From contig CAZBMW010000010.1 of assembly GCA_964493425.1 (NCBI GenBank), positions 1-64,000 on the forward strand: DNA of 64,000 nt, given 5' to 3'. A program made the position numbers and the translations under genes. The stretch comes from CAYLMG01 sp964493425. GTDB lineage: Bacteria > Planctomycetota > Phycisphaerae > Sedimentisphaerales > Anaerobacaceae. Below are positions 54,151 through 62,215 of the stretch, piece by piece (position 1 is the first letter of the stretch; every line of letters begins with the position of its first letter). The notes beneath the pieces were generated by a model. The model ran no database searches, was not told the DNA's origin, and saw only the letters and a list, made by a program, of their open reading frames with translations.

Positions 54151-54867
54151 ATGGTTGAAGACGGGATGCTGGAAAATTACTTAGATGCATTACTTGAGGG
54201 AGATAGAAGTAGATGTCGGTTCATTATAGAAAAAACTCTACAATGCGGTACACCAACAAATTTAGTTTATGCTGATATCATCTGGCCAATTATGGTCGAA
54301 ATCGAAAGGCTTTCTAGAGATGGCCGTATCAGCCCCGCTGCTGAGCACCTCGCCACAAGAATTAATAGAAACATAGTTGACCAGCTACAGAATAAACTTC
54401 CACGTAAGCCATTAAAAAGCAAAAAAATCGTCGTATGCTGTGTTAAGGACGAATTGCAAGAGCTTGGAGCACAAATAATAGCAGATTTGTTTGAAAGTGA
54501 CGGCTGGGAAGTTAAATTCCTCGGAGGTGGTCTAACAAACGATGATATCCTTGCCTTTGTCAACAAACATGGACCTGATATCCTTCTCATTTATGGAACA
54601 TCGCCAAAACAAGCACCAACAGTTCGTCAATTAATTGACACTATAAAAAATGTCAATGCCTGGCCTGAAATGCGAATTATGGTCTCAGGCGGTCTATTTA
54701 ATCGAGCCGAAGGCCTCTGGCAGGAGATAGGTGCCGACCTTTTCGCAGCTACGGCCGTTGAAGCTGTACAAGCAGCAACAAGCGAAAGAAAAGCCGAGCC
54801 TGAGCAGCAAACAATTAACAGAAGAAAAAAAAGATATTGCAAAACTCACGAAAACGCACAGGCCTGA
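54151..54867 (+). CDS. Cobalamin-binding-fold protein lacking the axial His
   Basis: A 238-residue protein. Residues 5-85 form a helical cap of the B12-binding-2 type with GRISPAAEHLATR, including the conserved Glu-His. Residues 92-210 form the B12-binding Rossmann-like fold (DELQELGAQIIADLF, GWEVKFLGG, LLIYGTSP, VSGGLF). The canonical lower-axial His aligns with Gln103, and the cap Trp aligns with Ser55. A basic tail (RKKRYCK) follows. Homologues include light- or redox-sensing regulators such as CarH and corrinoid proteins; no DNA-binding domain is present. It may no longer bind cobalamin in the usual way. Confidence 0.75.
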   Translation: MVEDGMLENYLDALLEGDRSRCRFIIEKTLQCGTPTNLVYADIIWPIMVEIERLSRDGRISPAAEHLATRINRNIVDQLQNKLPRKPLKSKKIVVCCVKDELQELGAQIIADLFESDGWEVKFLGGGLTNDDILAFVNKHGPDILLIYGTSPKQAPTVRQLIDTIKNVNAWPEMRIMVSGGLFNRAEGLWQEIGADLFAATAVEAVQAATSERKAEPEQQTINRRKKRYCKTHENAQA

Positions 54868-54926
54868 TACAATAACAAATTCCGATGAAAATCATTCGCC
54901 GAAGAGTATAAAACCGGAGATAAAAT

Positions 54927-56522
54927 CTACAGGCTTTCTTTATATAATTTATACTCGATACTATCAACCAATGCCTGCCAGGATGCCTCAATAATGTTCT
55001 CCGAGCAGCCGACCGTTCCCCAAATTGAATCCTTATCACGAGATTCTATTATAACGCGTACGCGTGCAGCGGTACCGGCCTTGGCGTTCACCACACGAAC
55101 CTTATAATCAATCAAATGCATATCTCTGATAGAAGGATAAAAAATATCGAGTGATTTACGCAAAGCAGAATCTAAAGCGTTGACCGGGCCGTCTCCCTCA
55201 CCCACAACATGTTCGATTTTATCACCGACTTTTAATTTCACGGTCGCCTCGGTAACCAAATCTCCCGATGCACGTTTCTCAACAGTTGTATTATACTTGA
55301 CAAGCTCAAAAAACGGCTTGTATGTACCCATTATCTTTTTGACAAGCAAATCAAAGCTGGCGTTAGCTGCCTCAAACTGATAACCTTCATCCTCAAGCCT
55401 CTGAACTTCATTTAAAATCTTTTTTGCAAGCTTTTTATCTTCCGCAACCTTGGATTTTTCTAACTCTGCGAGGACATTTGACTTACCGCTCAATTCGGAA
55501 ATAAGAAAGCGGCGCTCATTGCCAACCATTTTCGGGTCAATATGCTCATAGGTTCGCCTGCTTTTACGGATCGCGTCAACGTGGAGGCCTGCTTTATGCG
55601 CAAAAGCACTTTCGCCGACGAAAGGCATATTCATAACAGGCGAGAGATTTGCAATCTCGAACATAAAACGCGAAACTTCCGTCATAGTTTTCAGCTTCTC
55701 CGGCTCAAGTACATCAAAGCCCATCTTCAGCATCAAATCCGGTATTACAGTACATAAATTTGCGTTACCGCAACGTTCGCCGAGGCCGTTCATCGTACCC
55801 TGCACGTGTCTTGCACCGGCCCGAACCGCAGATAAACTATTGGCTGTGGCACAGCCGCTGTCATTATGAGTATGAATACCAACACTAACAGTGCCAAATC
55901 TTTCACAAACACATTTTGTAATCTCATAAATCTGCTCAGGCAAAAAACCGCCGTTCGTATCGCAAAGCACAAGGATATCGGCCCCCGCATCTGCCGCCGC
56001 ATCCAGAACCTTCACAGCATATTCGGGATTTTCCTTGTAGCCGTCAAAGAAATGCTCAGCATCGAAAATTACCTCAAGTCCCTTGCTTTTAAGATATTTA
56101 ACAGAGTCTGCACAGATAAACAGATTTTTATCGAGCGAACAGCCAAGCACCGCCTTAACATGCATATCCCAGCTTTTACCAACAAGAGTGGCGGTACTTG
56201 TCCCACAGGCAAGAATACTACTGAGAGAAAGGTCCTCAGCAGGTTTCTTATCAGCGCGATGCGTACTCCCAAAGGCTGCAATTCTGCAGTGTCTCAGGTG
56301 AAGTTTTTTGACCTCATCAAAAAAGTGCATCTCCTTGGGATTAGAGCCGGCGTATCCTCCCTCTATATAATCAAGACCAAGCTCGTCAAGACGCCGCGCT
56401 ATAGACAATTTATCTTCCAATGAGAAGCTTACCCCCTCAGTCTGCATCCCATCACGAAGAGTTGTATCATAAGTCGTTATCTCTTCCATACTTACATACC
56501 CAGAACTACTTTGACAATCCAT
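54927..56522 (-). CDS. cimA: (R)-citramalate synthase
   Basis: A 531-residue HMG-CoA-lyase-like enzyme of the CimA type that condenses pyruvate and acetyl-CoA in a threonine-independent isoleucine route. Motifs are DTTLRDGMQTEGVSFS, LGLDYIEGGYAG, GIHTHNDSGCA and NGLGERCGN, and the C-terminal LeuA allosteric domain has DYKVRVVNAKAGTAARVRV. The last part distinguishes it from lyases. The start is at 56522; a second ATG at 56489 is possible. It is convergent with the cobalamin-fold gene, 59 bases away. Confidence 0.9.
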   Translation of the reverse strand: MDCQSSSGYVSMEEITTYDTTLRDGMQTEGVSFSLEDKLSIARRLDELGLDYIEGGYAGSNPKEMHFFDEVKKLHLRHCRIAAFGSTHRADKKPAEDLSLSSILACGTSTATLVGKSWDMHVKAVLGCSLDKNLFICADSVKYLKSKGLEVIFDAEHFFDGYKENPEYAVKVLDAAADAGADILVLCDTNGGFLPEQIYEITKCVCERFGTVSVGIHTHNDSGCATANSLSAVRAGARHVQGTMNGLGERCGNANLCTVIPDLMLKMGFDVLEPEKLKTMTEVSRFMFEIANLSPVMNMPFVGESAFAHKAGLHVDAIRKSRRTYEHIDPKMVGNERRFLISELSGKSNVLAELEKSKVAEDKKLAKKILNEVQRLEDEGYQFEAANASFDLLVKKIMGTYKPFFELVKYNTTVEKRASGDLVTEATVKLKVGDKIEHVVGEGDGPVNALDSALRKSLDIFYPSIRDMHLIDYKVRVVNAKAGTAARVRVIIESRDKDSIWGTVGCSENIIEASWQALVDSIEYKLYKESL

Positions 56523-56818
56523 AAATAACTACCATTTATCATCTGGTAAATTAAGCAATTAATTGTATTTACAGCTTATGCAATTGTAAAGGGCAAAATA
56601 GCCGTACATATTATTCTTATATTGATGAGATAAACAGGAAGCTCTCGTAGCACAAAATCTCAATCAAATCCAAAAATTGCACATTACAGACAACATTCAT
56701 TAGTTAACAAAAAAAATTTTATAAAATTCTTGACTCCACTCATTTTTTAAGTATAATTAAAAGTTTATAAAAATTCTAAACAATGGAATCCAGGTTTTGA
56801 CTTTCTCTAATAACTGAA

Positions 56819-57277
56819 ATGAAGCTTACAGAAATTTTGCAGCCGAGTTGTGTTAAGGTCCCCTTAGAAAGTAAAGATAAAAAATCTGCAATAATTGAAC
56901 TTGTGGACCTTTTAGATTCAAAGCATTTATTGTCAGACAAAGACATCGTTTTAGAATCGGTTTTAATGCGCGAACAAACGCGCAGTACAGGCATTGGGTC
57001 GGGCATTGCCATACCACACGGAAAGTGCAACGCGGTCAAAGAATTAATTATGGCGGTTGGAATTGCAGATGAGCCGATCGATTTTGAAAGCGTTGACGCC
57101 AAACCCGTTAAAATTATTCTCTTACTTGTATCACCGGCAAATCAGACAGGACCACACATCCAGGCACTGGCACAAATAAGCAGGCTAATGCTTGACGAAA
57201 AATTCAAAGAGAACCTTGAGAACAGCAGCTCGGCTGACGAGGCTTATGAACTGCTGAGCAAGAAAGATAACCAGTAG
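56819..57277 (+). CDS. PTS EIIA (nitrogen-type) domain protein
   Basis: A 152-residue EIIA protein of the PtsN/fructose family, with the phosphorylation-site His in GIAIPHGK (about residue 67). The rest of the fold, including VSPANQTGPHIQALAQISRLM, is complete. Single-domain EIIA-Ntr proteins usually have regulatory rather than transport roles. No PTS EI, HPr, EIIB or EIIC gene is in the window. The 296-base AT-rich spacer upstream holds no gene that I can see. Confidence 0.88.
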   Translation: MKLTEILQPSCVKVPLESKDKKSAIIELVDLLDSKHLLSDKDIVLESVLMREQTRSTGIGSGIAIPHGKCNAVKELIMAVGIADEPIDFESVDAKPVKIILLLVSPANQTGPHIQALAQISRLMLDEKFKENLENSSSADEAYELLSKKDNQ

Positions 57278-57324
57278 CTTCTTCTAGTCTTCGAAAAAAG
57301 ATTGCATTTCATAAGTTCACAAAG

Positions 57325-59928
57325 CTATGATGCTTTTTCCCAGAGGATTAATCCCAATTCATTAGGATCGACGAGGTCCTCGTGTTTCGGAACAATTCTG
57401 ACGGCAAATCCTTGACGCCCGGATTGTTCACAGGTCATAGAACCGGAAAACCAGTGCTCACCATCCTGGTCGACGCTTTTTTGGTAATCCATTTTCATAG
57501 ACGTTCCATTTATGATATTTCCCCAGACGTCAACGGGGCCGTGATAAAGTTCAACAGAGATTTCATCCGGTTTTATGGCTCCAAGCTTAACTAAAGCCGT
57601 AACTTCCAGTTTAGCCCCAACTTTTAATTGCGACTGTTCCAGTTTGAACGGTTCCTGCAACTGGCCGTTCTTAATATTGCTTTGTACATCCTTAATAGAC
57701 AACTCAGGCCAGGCTGATTGTATTTTAGCCTTCCATTCTGAAAAAGCTTTTGCCCGACTCATAGCCTCGTCGGTTAAATATCGAAATCTGGTTGCCGCCG
57801 GATTATAAAATTTCTGAGTATAATCGGCTACCATCCTATGCGTATTAAAATTCGGGGTTATCCACCTAATTGACTCTTTAACCCTGCTAATCCAGGCCCG
57901 CGGCAGGCCGTCCGCACAGCGTGTATAAAACAATGGGACAATTTCCTTTTCGAGAATATTATACATAGCTTTCGATTCAACATTATCCTGGTAAGAATGG
58001 TCTTGATAAACTTCTCCGGCGCCGATTGACCAGCCGCCCTCAGGCCTGTATCCTTCACACCACCATCCATCTAAAGTGCTCATATTCAAAGCACCATTAA
58101 GGGAGGCTTTCATTCCACTCGTACCGCTTGCTTCCATCGTCGGTCTTGGTGTATTAAGCCAGACATCCACACCACGCATAAGATATCTGGCTACATTAAT
58201 ATCATAATCCTCCAAAAATACTACTCGGCGTCTGACATTATATTGATTTGCAAAGTGAATAAGCTGTCTTATAATTTCCTTGCCCTGGCTATCCTTCGGA
58301 TGTGCTTTGCCCGCTAAAATGATTTGGACCGGCCTTTCAGGGTCTGTGAGAAGCTTAACGAGCCTGGTAGGGTCCTTAAAGAGCAAGTTACCTCTTTTAT
58401 AAGGCGTAAACCTCCTGGCAAATCCGATTGTCAAAGCTTCCGGGTTGAGAACTTCATCCGCCCAGTTTAATTCGGTATGATATGTGCCTCTACGCTGCAT
58501 TTGGGCTTTGAGCCGCGTTCTTGAAAATGCCACGAGGCTTTCCCGGTTACGCTGATGAATGCGCCAGAACTCCTCATCAGGAATCTGGTCGATAGTTTCC
58601 CAGCTAATACCGTCAATAAGCTCATCGGCCCAATTGGTTCCAATATATCTTTCATACAATAAGTTCATTTCTTCAGAAATCCAGCTTTTGATATGCACTC
58701 CATTTGTGATTGAAGTTATGGGGACTTCATCTTCAGGCACATCCTGCCATAAAATCGACCACATTTTCCTTGAGACCTGACCGTGCTTGACACTGACGCC
58801 ATTTTTGTATGAGCTGAGCCTTAGGGCAAGCACAGGCATTTTGAAAGGTTCTTTATTGTCCTTTGGAACAATCTTACCAAGAGCTAAAAACTGCTCTTTA
58901 TTTATACCGAGCTTCGTATAATAATCGGCAAAATATTTATCCACCATTTCGAGCGGAAATTCGTCATTCCCGGCTTTTATAGGTGTATGTATCGTAAAAA
59001 CATTTCCTGCCTTTGTGGCTTCGAGAGCCTGTTCAAAACCTATATTCGCTTTATTTTTTAATCGCAGTATTCGTTCCAGGCCCATAAAGGCGGCATGACC
59101 CTCATTCATATGACAAACGGCTGGCTCAATACCCATAGCCGACAAAGCCCTCATCCCGCCTATTCCGAGCATAATCTCCTGGCGGATTCTCATTTCGAGG
59201 TCTCCGCCGTAAAGACTGGCGGTAATCATTCTGTCTTCGGGGCTGTTTTCCGAAATATTGGTATCCAGTAAATAAAGCTTGACTCTTCCGACATTGACAG
59301 ACCATATCTGGGCCTGCACTATTCCTTTCGGATATTCGACGCCGATTTTTAACGGCTGGCCGTCGGATTGTAGAACAATTTCAACAGGCATATTATAAAA
59401 GTCATTTTCGCTGTACACTTCCTGCTGCCACCCATCGACGTTCAGATACTGGCGAAAATAGCCTTTCTGATATAAAAGCCCAATTCCTACCAAAGGTACA
59501 CCCATATCCGAAACGCTCTTTAAGTGGTCACCAGCCAGGATACCCAGTCCTCCCGAATAAATCGGCAAACATTCATGAATACCAAACTCGGCGCTAAAAT
59601 ATGCTATTAACGATTTATTGGAATCAGAGCTGATTTTGTCAAACCAGGTGGGACTTTCAAGATATGTTCTTAGCTTTTCTGCAGCTCGCTTTAGCTCGCT
59701 TACAAAACCGCGATTCTGAGCAAGTTCATCCAGCCTTTTCTGTGAAACTCCGCCGAGCAGCTTGACAGGGTTGTGAGACCACGCTCTCCACAACTTACTG
59801 TCAATCCTTTTGAAAAGCTGCACAAATTCGAGATTCCAGCACCAGAACATATTTCTAGCGATAAAATCCAGGTCCTTCAAAGACTCCGGCAGCGCCGGCA
59901 ATACAGTAAAAGCGTGCACACCAAGCAT
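57325..59928 (-). CDS. glgP: Alpha-glucan (glycogen/starch) phosphorylase
   Basis: An 867-residue glucan phosphorylase of the bacterial type that begins with a DUF3417 domain (RNMFWCWNLEFVQLFKRID). It has the PLP-lysine motif GTSGMKASLNGALNMSTLDGWW and HMNEGHAAFMGLERI. It releases glucose 1-phosphate from storage glucan. GAGG lies 5 bases before the ATG. The C-terminal 110 residues, after the catalytic core, form a beta-rich extension. It is convergent with the PTS EIIA gene. Confidence 0.92.
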   Translation of the reverse strand: MLGVHAFTVLPALPESLKDLDFIARNMFWCWNLEFVQLFKRIDSKLWRAWSHNPVKLLGGVSQKRLDELAQNRGFVSELKRAAEKLRTYLESPTWFDKISSDSNKSLIAYFSAEFGIHECLPIYSGGLGILAGDHLKSVSDMGVPLVGIGLLYQKGYFRQYLNVDGWQQEVYSENDFYNMPVEIVLQSDGQPLKIGVEYPKGIVQAQIWSVNVGRVKLYLLDTNISENSPEDRMITASLYGGDLEMRIRQEIMLGIGGMRALSAMGIEPAVCHMNEGHAAFMGLERILRLKNKANIGFEQALEATKAGNVFTIHTPIKAGNDEFPLEMVDKYFADYYTKLGINKEQFLALGKIVPKDNKEPFKMPVLALRLSSYKNGVSVKHGQVSRKMWSILWQDVPEDEVPITSITNGVHIKSWISEEMNLLYERYIGTNWADELIDGISWETIDQIPDEEFWRIHQRNRESLVAFSRTRLKAQMQRRGTYHTELNWADEVLNPEALTIGFARRFTPYKRGNLLFKDPTRLVKLLTDPERPVQIILAGKAHPKDSQGKEIIRQLIHFANQYNVRRRVVFLEDYDINVARYLMRGVDVWLNTPRPTMEASGTSGMKASLNGALNMSTLDGWWCEGYRPEGGWSIGAGEVYQDHSYQDNVESKAMYNILEKEIVPLFYTRCADGLPRAWISRVKESIRWITPNFNTHRMVADYTQKFYNPAATRFRYLTDEAMSRAKAFSEWKAKIQSAWPELSIKDVQSNIKNGQLQEPFKLEQSQLKVGAKLEVTALVKLGAIKPDEISVELYHGPVDVWGNIINGTSMKMDYQKSVDQDGEHWFSGSMTCEQSGRQGFAVRIVPKHEDLVDPNELGLILWEKAS

Positions 59929-60225
59929 AATTACCTCTTTATAAATCCTTTTATCACAAAGACTAAGAACACTTTTTTAAACTCGTAAAAAGCCTTTTAC
60001 TCTCCTTTATTTAATCGTCAAACCGAACCTCTGCCTTAATCCGAAAAGCTGACAAACAACCTTTTGAAATGTCACCAAAGTCCGATATTTATAATAATTC
60101 CGTTAAAAAACTAAAATTTACCTTAAGAATTATCCGGCTTACAAATCAGGATATTTAACGACGGTTCGTTCTGTTTGAGGTAGAAAGAAGGCGATTATCA
60201 AAGAAAACCAGCGGTTAATCTATAG
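59929..60225. other. AT-rich spacer between glgP and the 6S RNA terminator
   Basis: About 300 bases of AT-rich sequence without a gene. It should hold the glgP promoter on the - strand, but I see no convincing hexamer pair and no strong inverted repeat. Confidence 0.4.
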
Positions 60226-60259
60226 CGCAAAACAAAAGGCCTGTATATACAGGCCTTTT
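60226..60259 (-). terminator. Intrinsic terminator of the 6S RNA
   Basis: A perfect palindrome AAAAGGCCTGTA-TA-TACAGGCCTTTT spans 60234-60259. On the - strand it is followed by TTTT, G and another T-run, giving a strong terminator for the RNA gene upstream. It has a weaker T-run (TTTTATT) on the + strand. Confidence 0.85.
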
Positions 60260-60470
60260 ATTGACAGCAAGGTTTTCCTCCGCACGTGCCGTAAGAAAGA
60301 ATCTTGAATAAACCCAGTATTTCAAAGTGGGTAATCGTTACTTGTGACCGAAAGTCCCATCAAAGCAGGCGTTTCCGATACCTCAAGGTCCGACTTCCCT
60401 GAACATGGGTATATCGGTTTTTTCAAAAAATACTTCCTCTACGAACACAGCAGGGGTCAACCTGCAACAT
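60233..60470 (-). ncRNA. ssrS: 6S RNA (SsrS), candidate
   Basis: A gene-free - strand transcript candidate of about 235 bases between a near-consensus promoter and a terminator. The 5' part reads CCTGCTGTGTTCGTAGAGG and the 3' part TTACGGCACGTGCGGAGG. The conserved 6S boxes GTGTTCG and ACGGCAC face each other and pair (GTGTT with GGCAC), and the ends pair TTGAC with GTCAA. A long central hairpin (CCGATATACC with GGTATCGG) lies between. This is the architecture of 6S, which sequesters sigma70 RNA polymerase. A covariance-model score would settle it. Confidence 0.7.
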
Positions 60471-60475
60471 TACCT

Positions 60476-60504
60476 ATATTAACAAAATACCAAAAGAATT
60501 TCAA
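60476..60504 (-). promoter_or_regulatory. Sigma70-type promoter of the 6S RNA
   Basis: TTGAAA (60499-60504) and TAATAT (60476-60481) on the - strand with a 17-base spacer; the start would be near 60470. Both hexamers match five of six consensus bases. Confidence 0.65.
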
Positions 60505-60571
60505 GTTAAATTTTCTTTAAATACACAACAGCTTCGATTTTTTAGAAAAAACAATTCGCTAACACTATATC

Positions 60572-60591
60572 GGCCTTAAAAAGGCCTTTTT
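60572..60591 (+). terminator. Terminator-like hairpin without an upstream + gene
   Basis: GGCCTT (60572-60577) and AAGGCC (60581-60586) form a short stem with AAA loop, followed by five T's. It has the shape of a + strand terminator, but no + strand gene precedes it closely. It may be a chance structure or the end of an unseen RNA. Confidence 0.3.
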
Positions 60592-60682
60592 AATAATAGA
60601 TTTTTAATTTTGCACCCGAATAAAATACGTAATTTGAAAACCGCAGGCTTTTTAATTTAAAAAAGTTCCTGTTAAAAACTTA

Positions 60683-62176
60683 TCAATCAGCCGGCAGGCA
60701 CCTTCCCTCAGCCCAGGCAAGAAGGGATTTGACCTTCTCTGCCATTGTCCTTGATAAAGGCGGTGAATTCTTTAAGGCAAGGAGGATTTCTTCAGTATTA
60801 AGCTCAGTCTTGCTCGAAAATGCCTGATAAAGAGCTGATAGAACCGCCTGTTCGATTTCAGAACCGCTATAACCTTCCGAAACATCAGCTAGCTTATCAA
60901 GGTCAAACTTTTTGGGGTCATGGTTACGTTTTCTGAGATGAATCTCGAAAATCTCGCTCCTCACATCTTTTTTGGGCAGGTCGATAAAAAATATTTCATC
61001 GAAGCGACCCTTACGCAAAAGTTCCGGCGGCAGGGCCTCTATATCATTAGCCGTAGCAACTACGAAGACAGGCTGTTCATGCTCCTGCAGCCAGGTAAGA
61101 AGGGTTCCAAACATTCTTTGAGACAATCCTCCATCAGCACTCCTGCTGGCTGCCGAAGCAAAAGCTTTTTCTATTTCATCAATCCATAAAACCACAGGAG
61201 CCATCATCTCCGTCTGCTTGAGAGCCTCGCGAAGGTTACGCTCCGACTCACCTATGTAACTTGCATACAAAGCCCCGGGGTCCATCCTTAATAAAGGCTG
61301 ATGCCACGCAGTTGCAATTGCTTTTGCGCACAGGCTTTTTCCCGCTCCCTGAACGCCGAGCATAAGAAGCCCGCGAGGAGCCATGATCCCGAATTGCTCA
61401 GCCTGCGAAGTGAACGCAGCTTTACGCAGCTCAAGCCACTGTTTCAAACGCCCCAATCCCCCTATCTCGCTCAAATCAACAGGTGTCTTAATGTACTCGA
61501 GAAGACCACCGTGCTGAATAATTCTTCTCTTGCTCGCAAGAACCACATTAATATCATCGTCGTCAAATCGCTGGTTATCAGCTATAGTATCACTGATAAT
61601 CTGTTCAGCCTGCCTCCGGTTCAGGCCTCGCAGGTTCTTAATGATTATATCCAAACCCTTTCGCGTTATGCCGATTTCAATAGGCTTTTTCTGATGCAAT
61701 CTCTGCAGGGTTTCGCGTATGATATCCTCAAGCTCTTTTTCATCAGGATAAGAGATTTCAAACAGATGAGTATAAGATTTAATTACATCAGGCAGTTTAC
61801 CACTACTGTCAATCATTACAATAGTGCTCGAAATCTTACCGAAGCGGTTAATCATATCCCGAAGAATTCGCAGAGGTCTTCCTGCCTTAATATGTTCGGC
61901 TATATCAAGAGTAACACATATCGAGCCCGGTTTTGAACCCGCGAGGTTTGACAAACCTGCCTCCGGTTTCAAGGTGTCCGGCAAAGGTGGCCCATCTTCG
62001 AGCAGGCACAATCCCTCCCTGACACCTTCGGAAACCGACCATATCCATAAATCACGGCCGAACTTTCTCGCCGCCTTTCTGATAATATCAAGCGCGTACT
62101 GTTCCTCATCCGTAACAATCGATATGCAGCTGTATCCGCCAGCGATAAGTTTTTCGAATCGCTCGTAATCGTTCAT
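60683..62176 (-). CDS. Ycf46-like AAA ATPase
   Basis: A 497-residue protein. Residues 1-240 are a degenerate N-terminal ATPase-like domain. Residues about 245-460 carry the AAA module with Walker A GVQGAGKSLCAKA, Walker B VVLWIDEIEKAF, RKGRFDEIFFIDLP and the final SGSEIEQAVLSALY. Ycf46-type ATPases occur in cyanobacteria and many other bacteria, and their exact client is unknown. It lies 39 bases downstream of pheT on the same strand, so it may be co-transcribed. Confidence 0.8.
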   Translation of the reverse strand: MNDYERFEKLIAGGYSCISIVTDEEQYALDIIRKAARKFGRDLWIWSVSEGVREGLCLLEDGPPLPDTLKPEAGLSNLAGSKPGSICVTLDIAEHIKAGRPLRILRDMINRFGKISSTIVMIDSSGKLPDVIKSYTHLFEISYPDEKELEDIIRETLQRLHQKKPIEIGITRKGLDIIIKNLRGLNRRQAEQIISDTIADNQRFDDDDINVVLASKRRIIQHGGLLEYIKTPVDLSEIGGLGRLKQWLELRKAAFTSQAEQFGIMAPRGLLMLGVQGAGKSLCAKAIATAWHQPLLRMDPGALYASYIGESERNLREALKQTEMMAPVVLWIDEIEKAFASAASRSADGGLSQRMFGTLLTWLQEHEQPVFVVATANDIEALPPELLRKGRFDEIFFIDLPKKDVRSEIFEIHLRKRNHDPKKFDLDKLADVSEGYSGSEIEQAVLSALYQAFSSKTELNTEEILLALKNSPPLSRTMAEKVKSLLAWAEGRCLPAD

Positions 62177-62215
62177 CTCGCACCGCCAAAAATATGACTA
62201 AATCCAGATTTGAAA

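Noticed and set aside
61301..61936. A 211-residue + strand frame opposite the Ycf46-like gene
   Set aside because: It is antisense to the AAA domain and has no features of a real protein.
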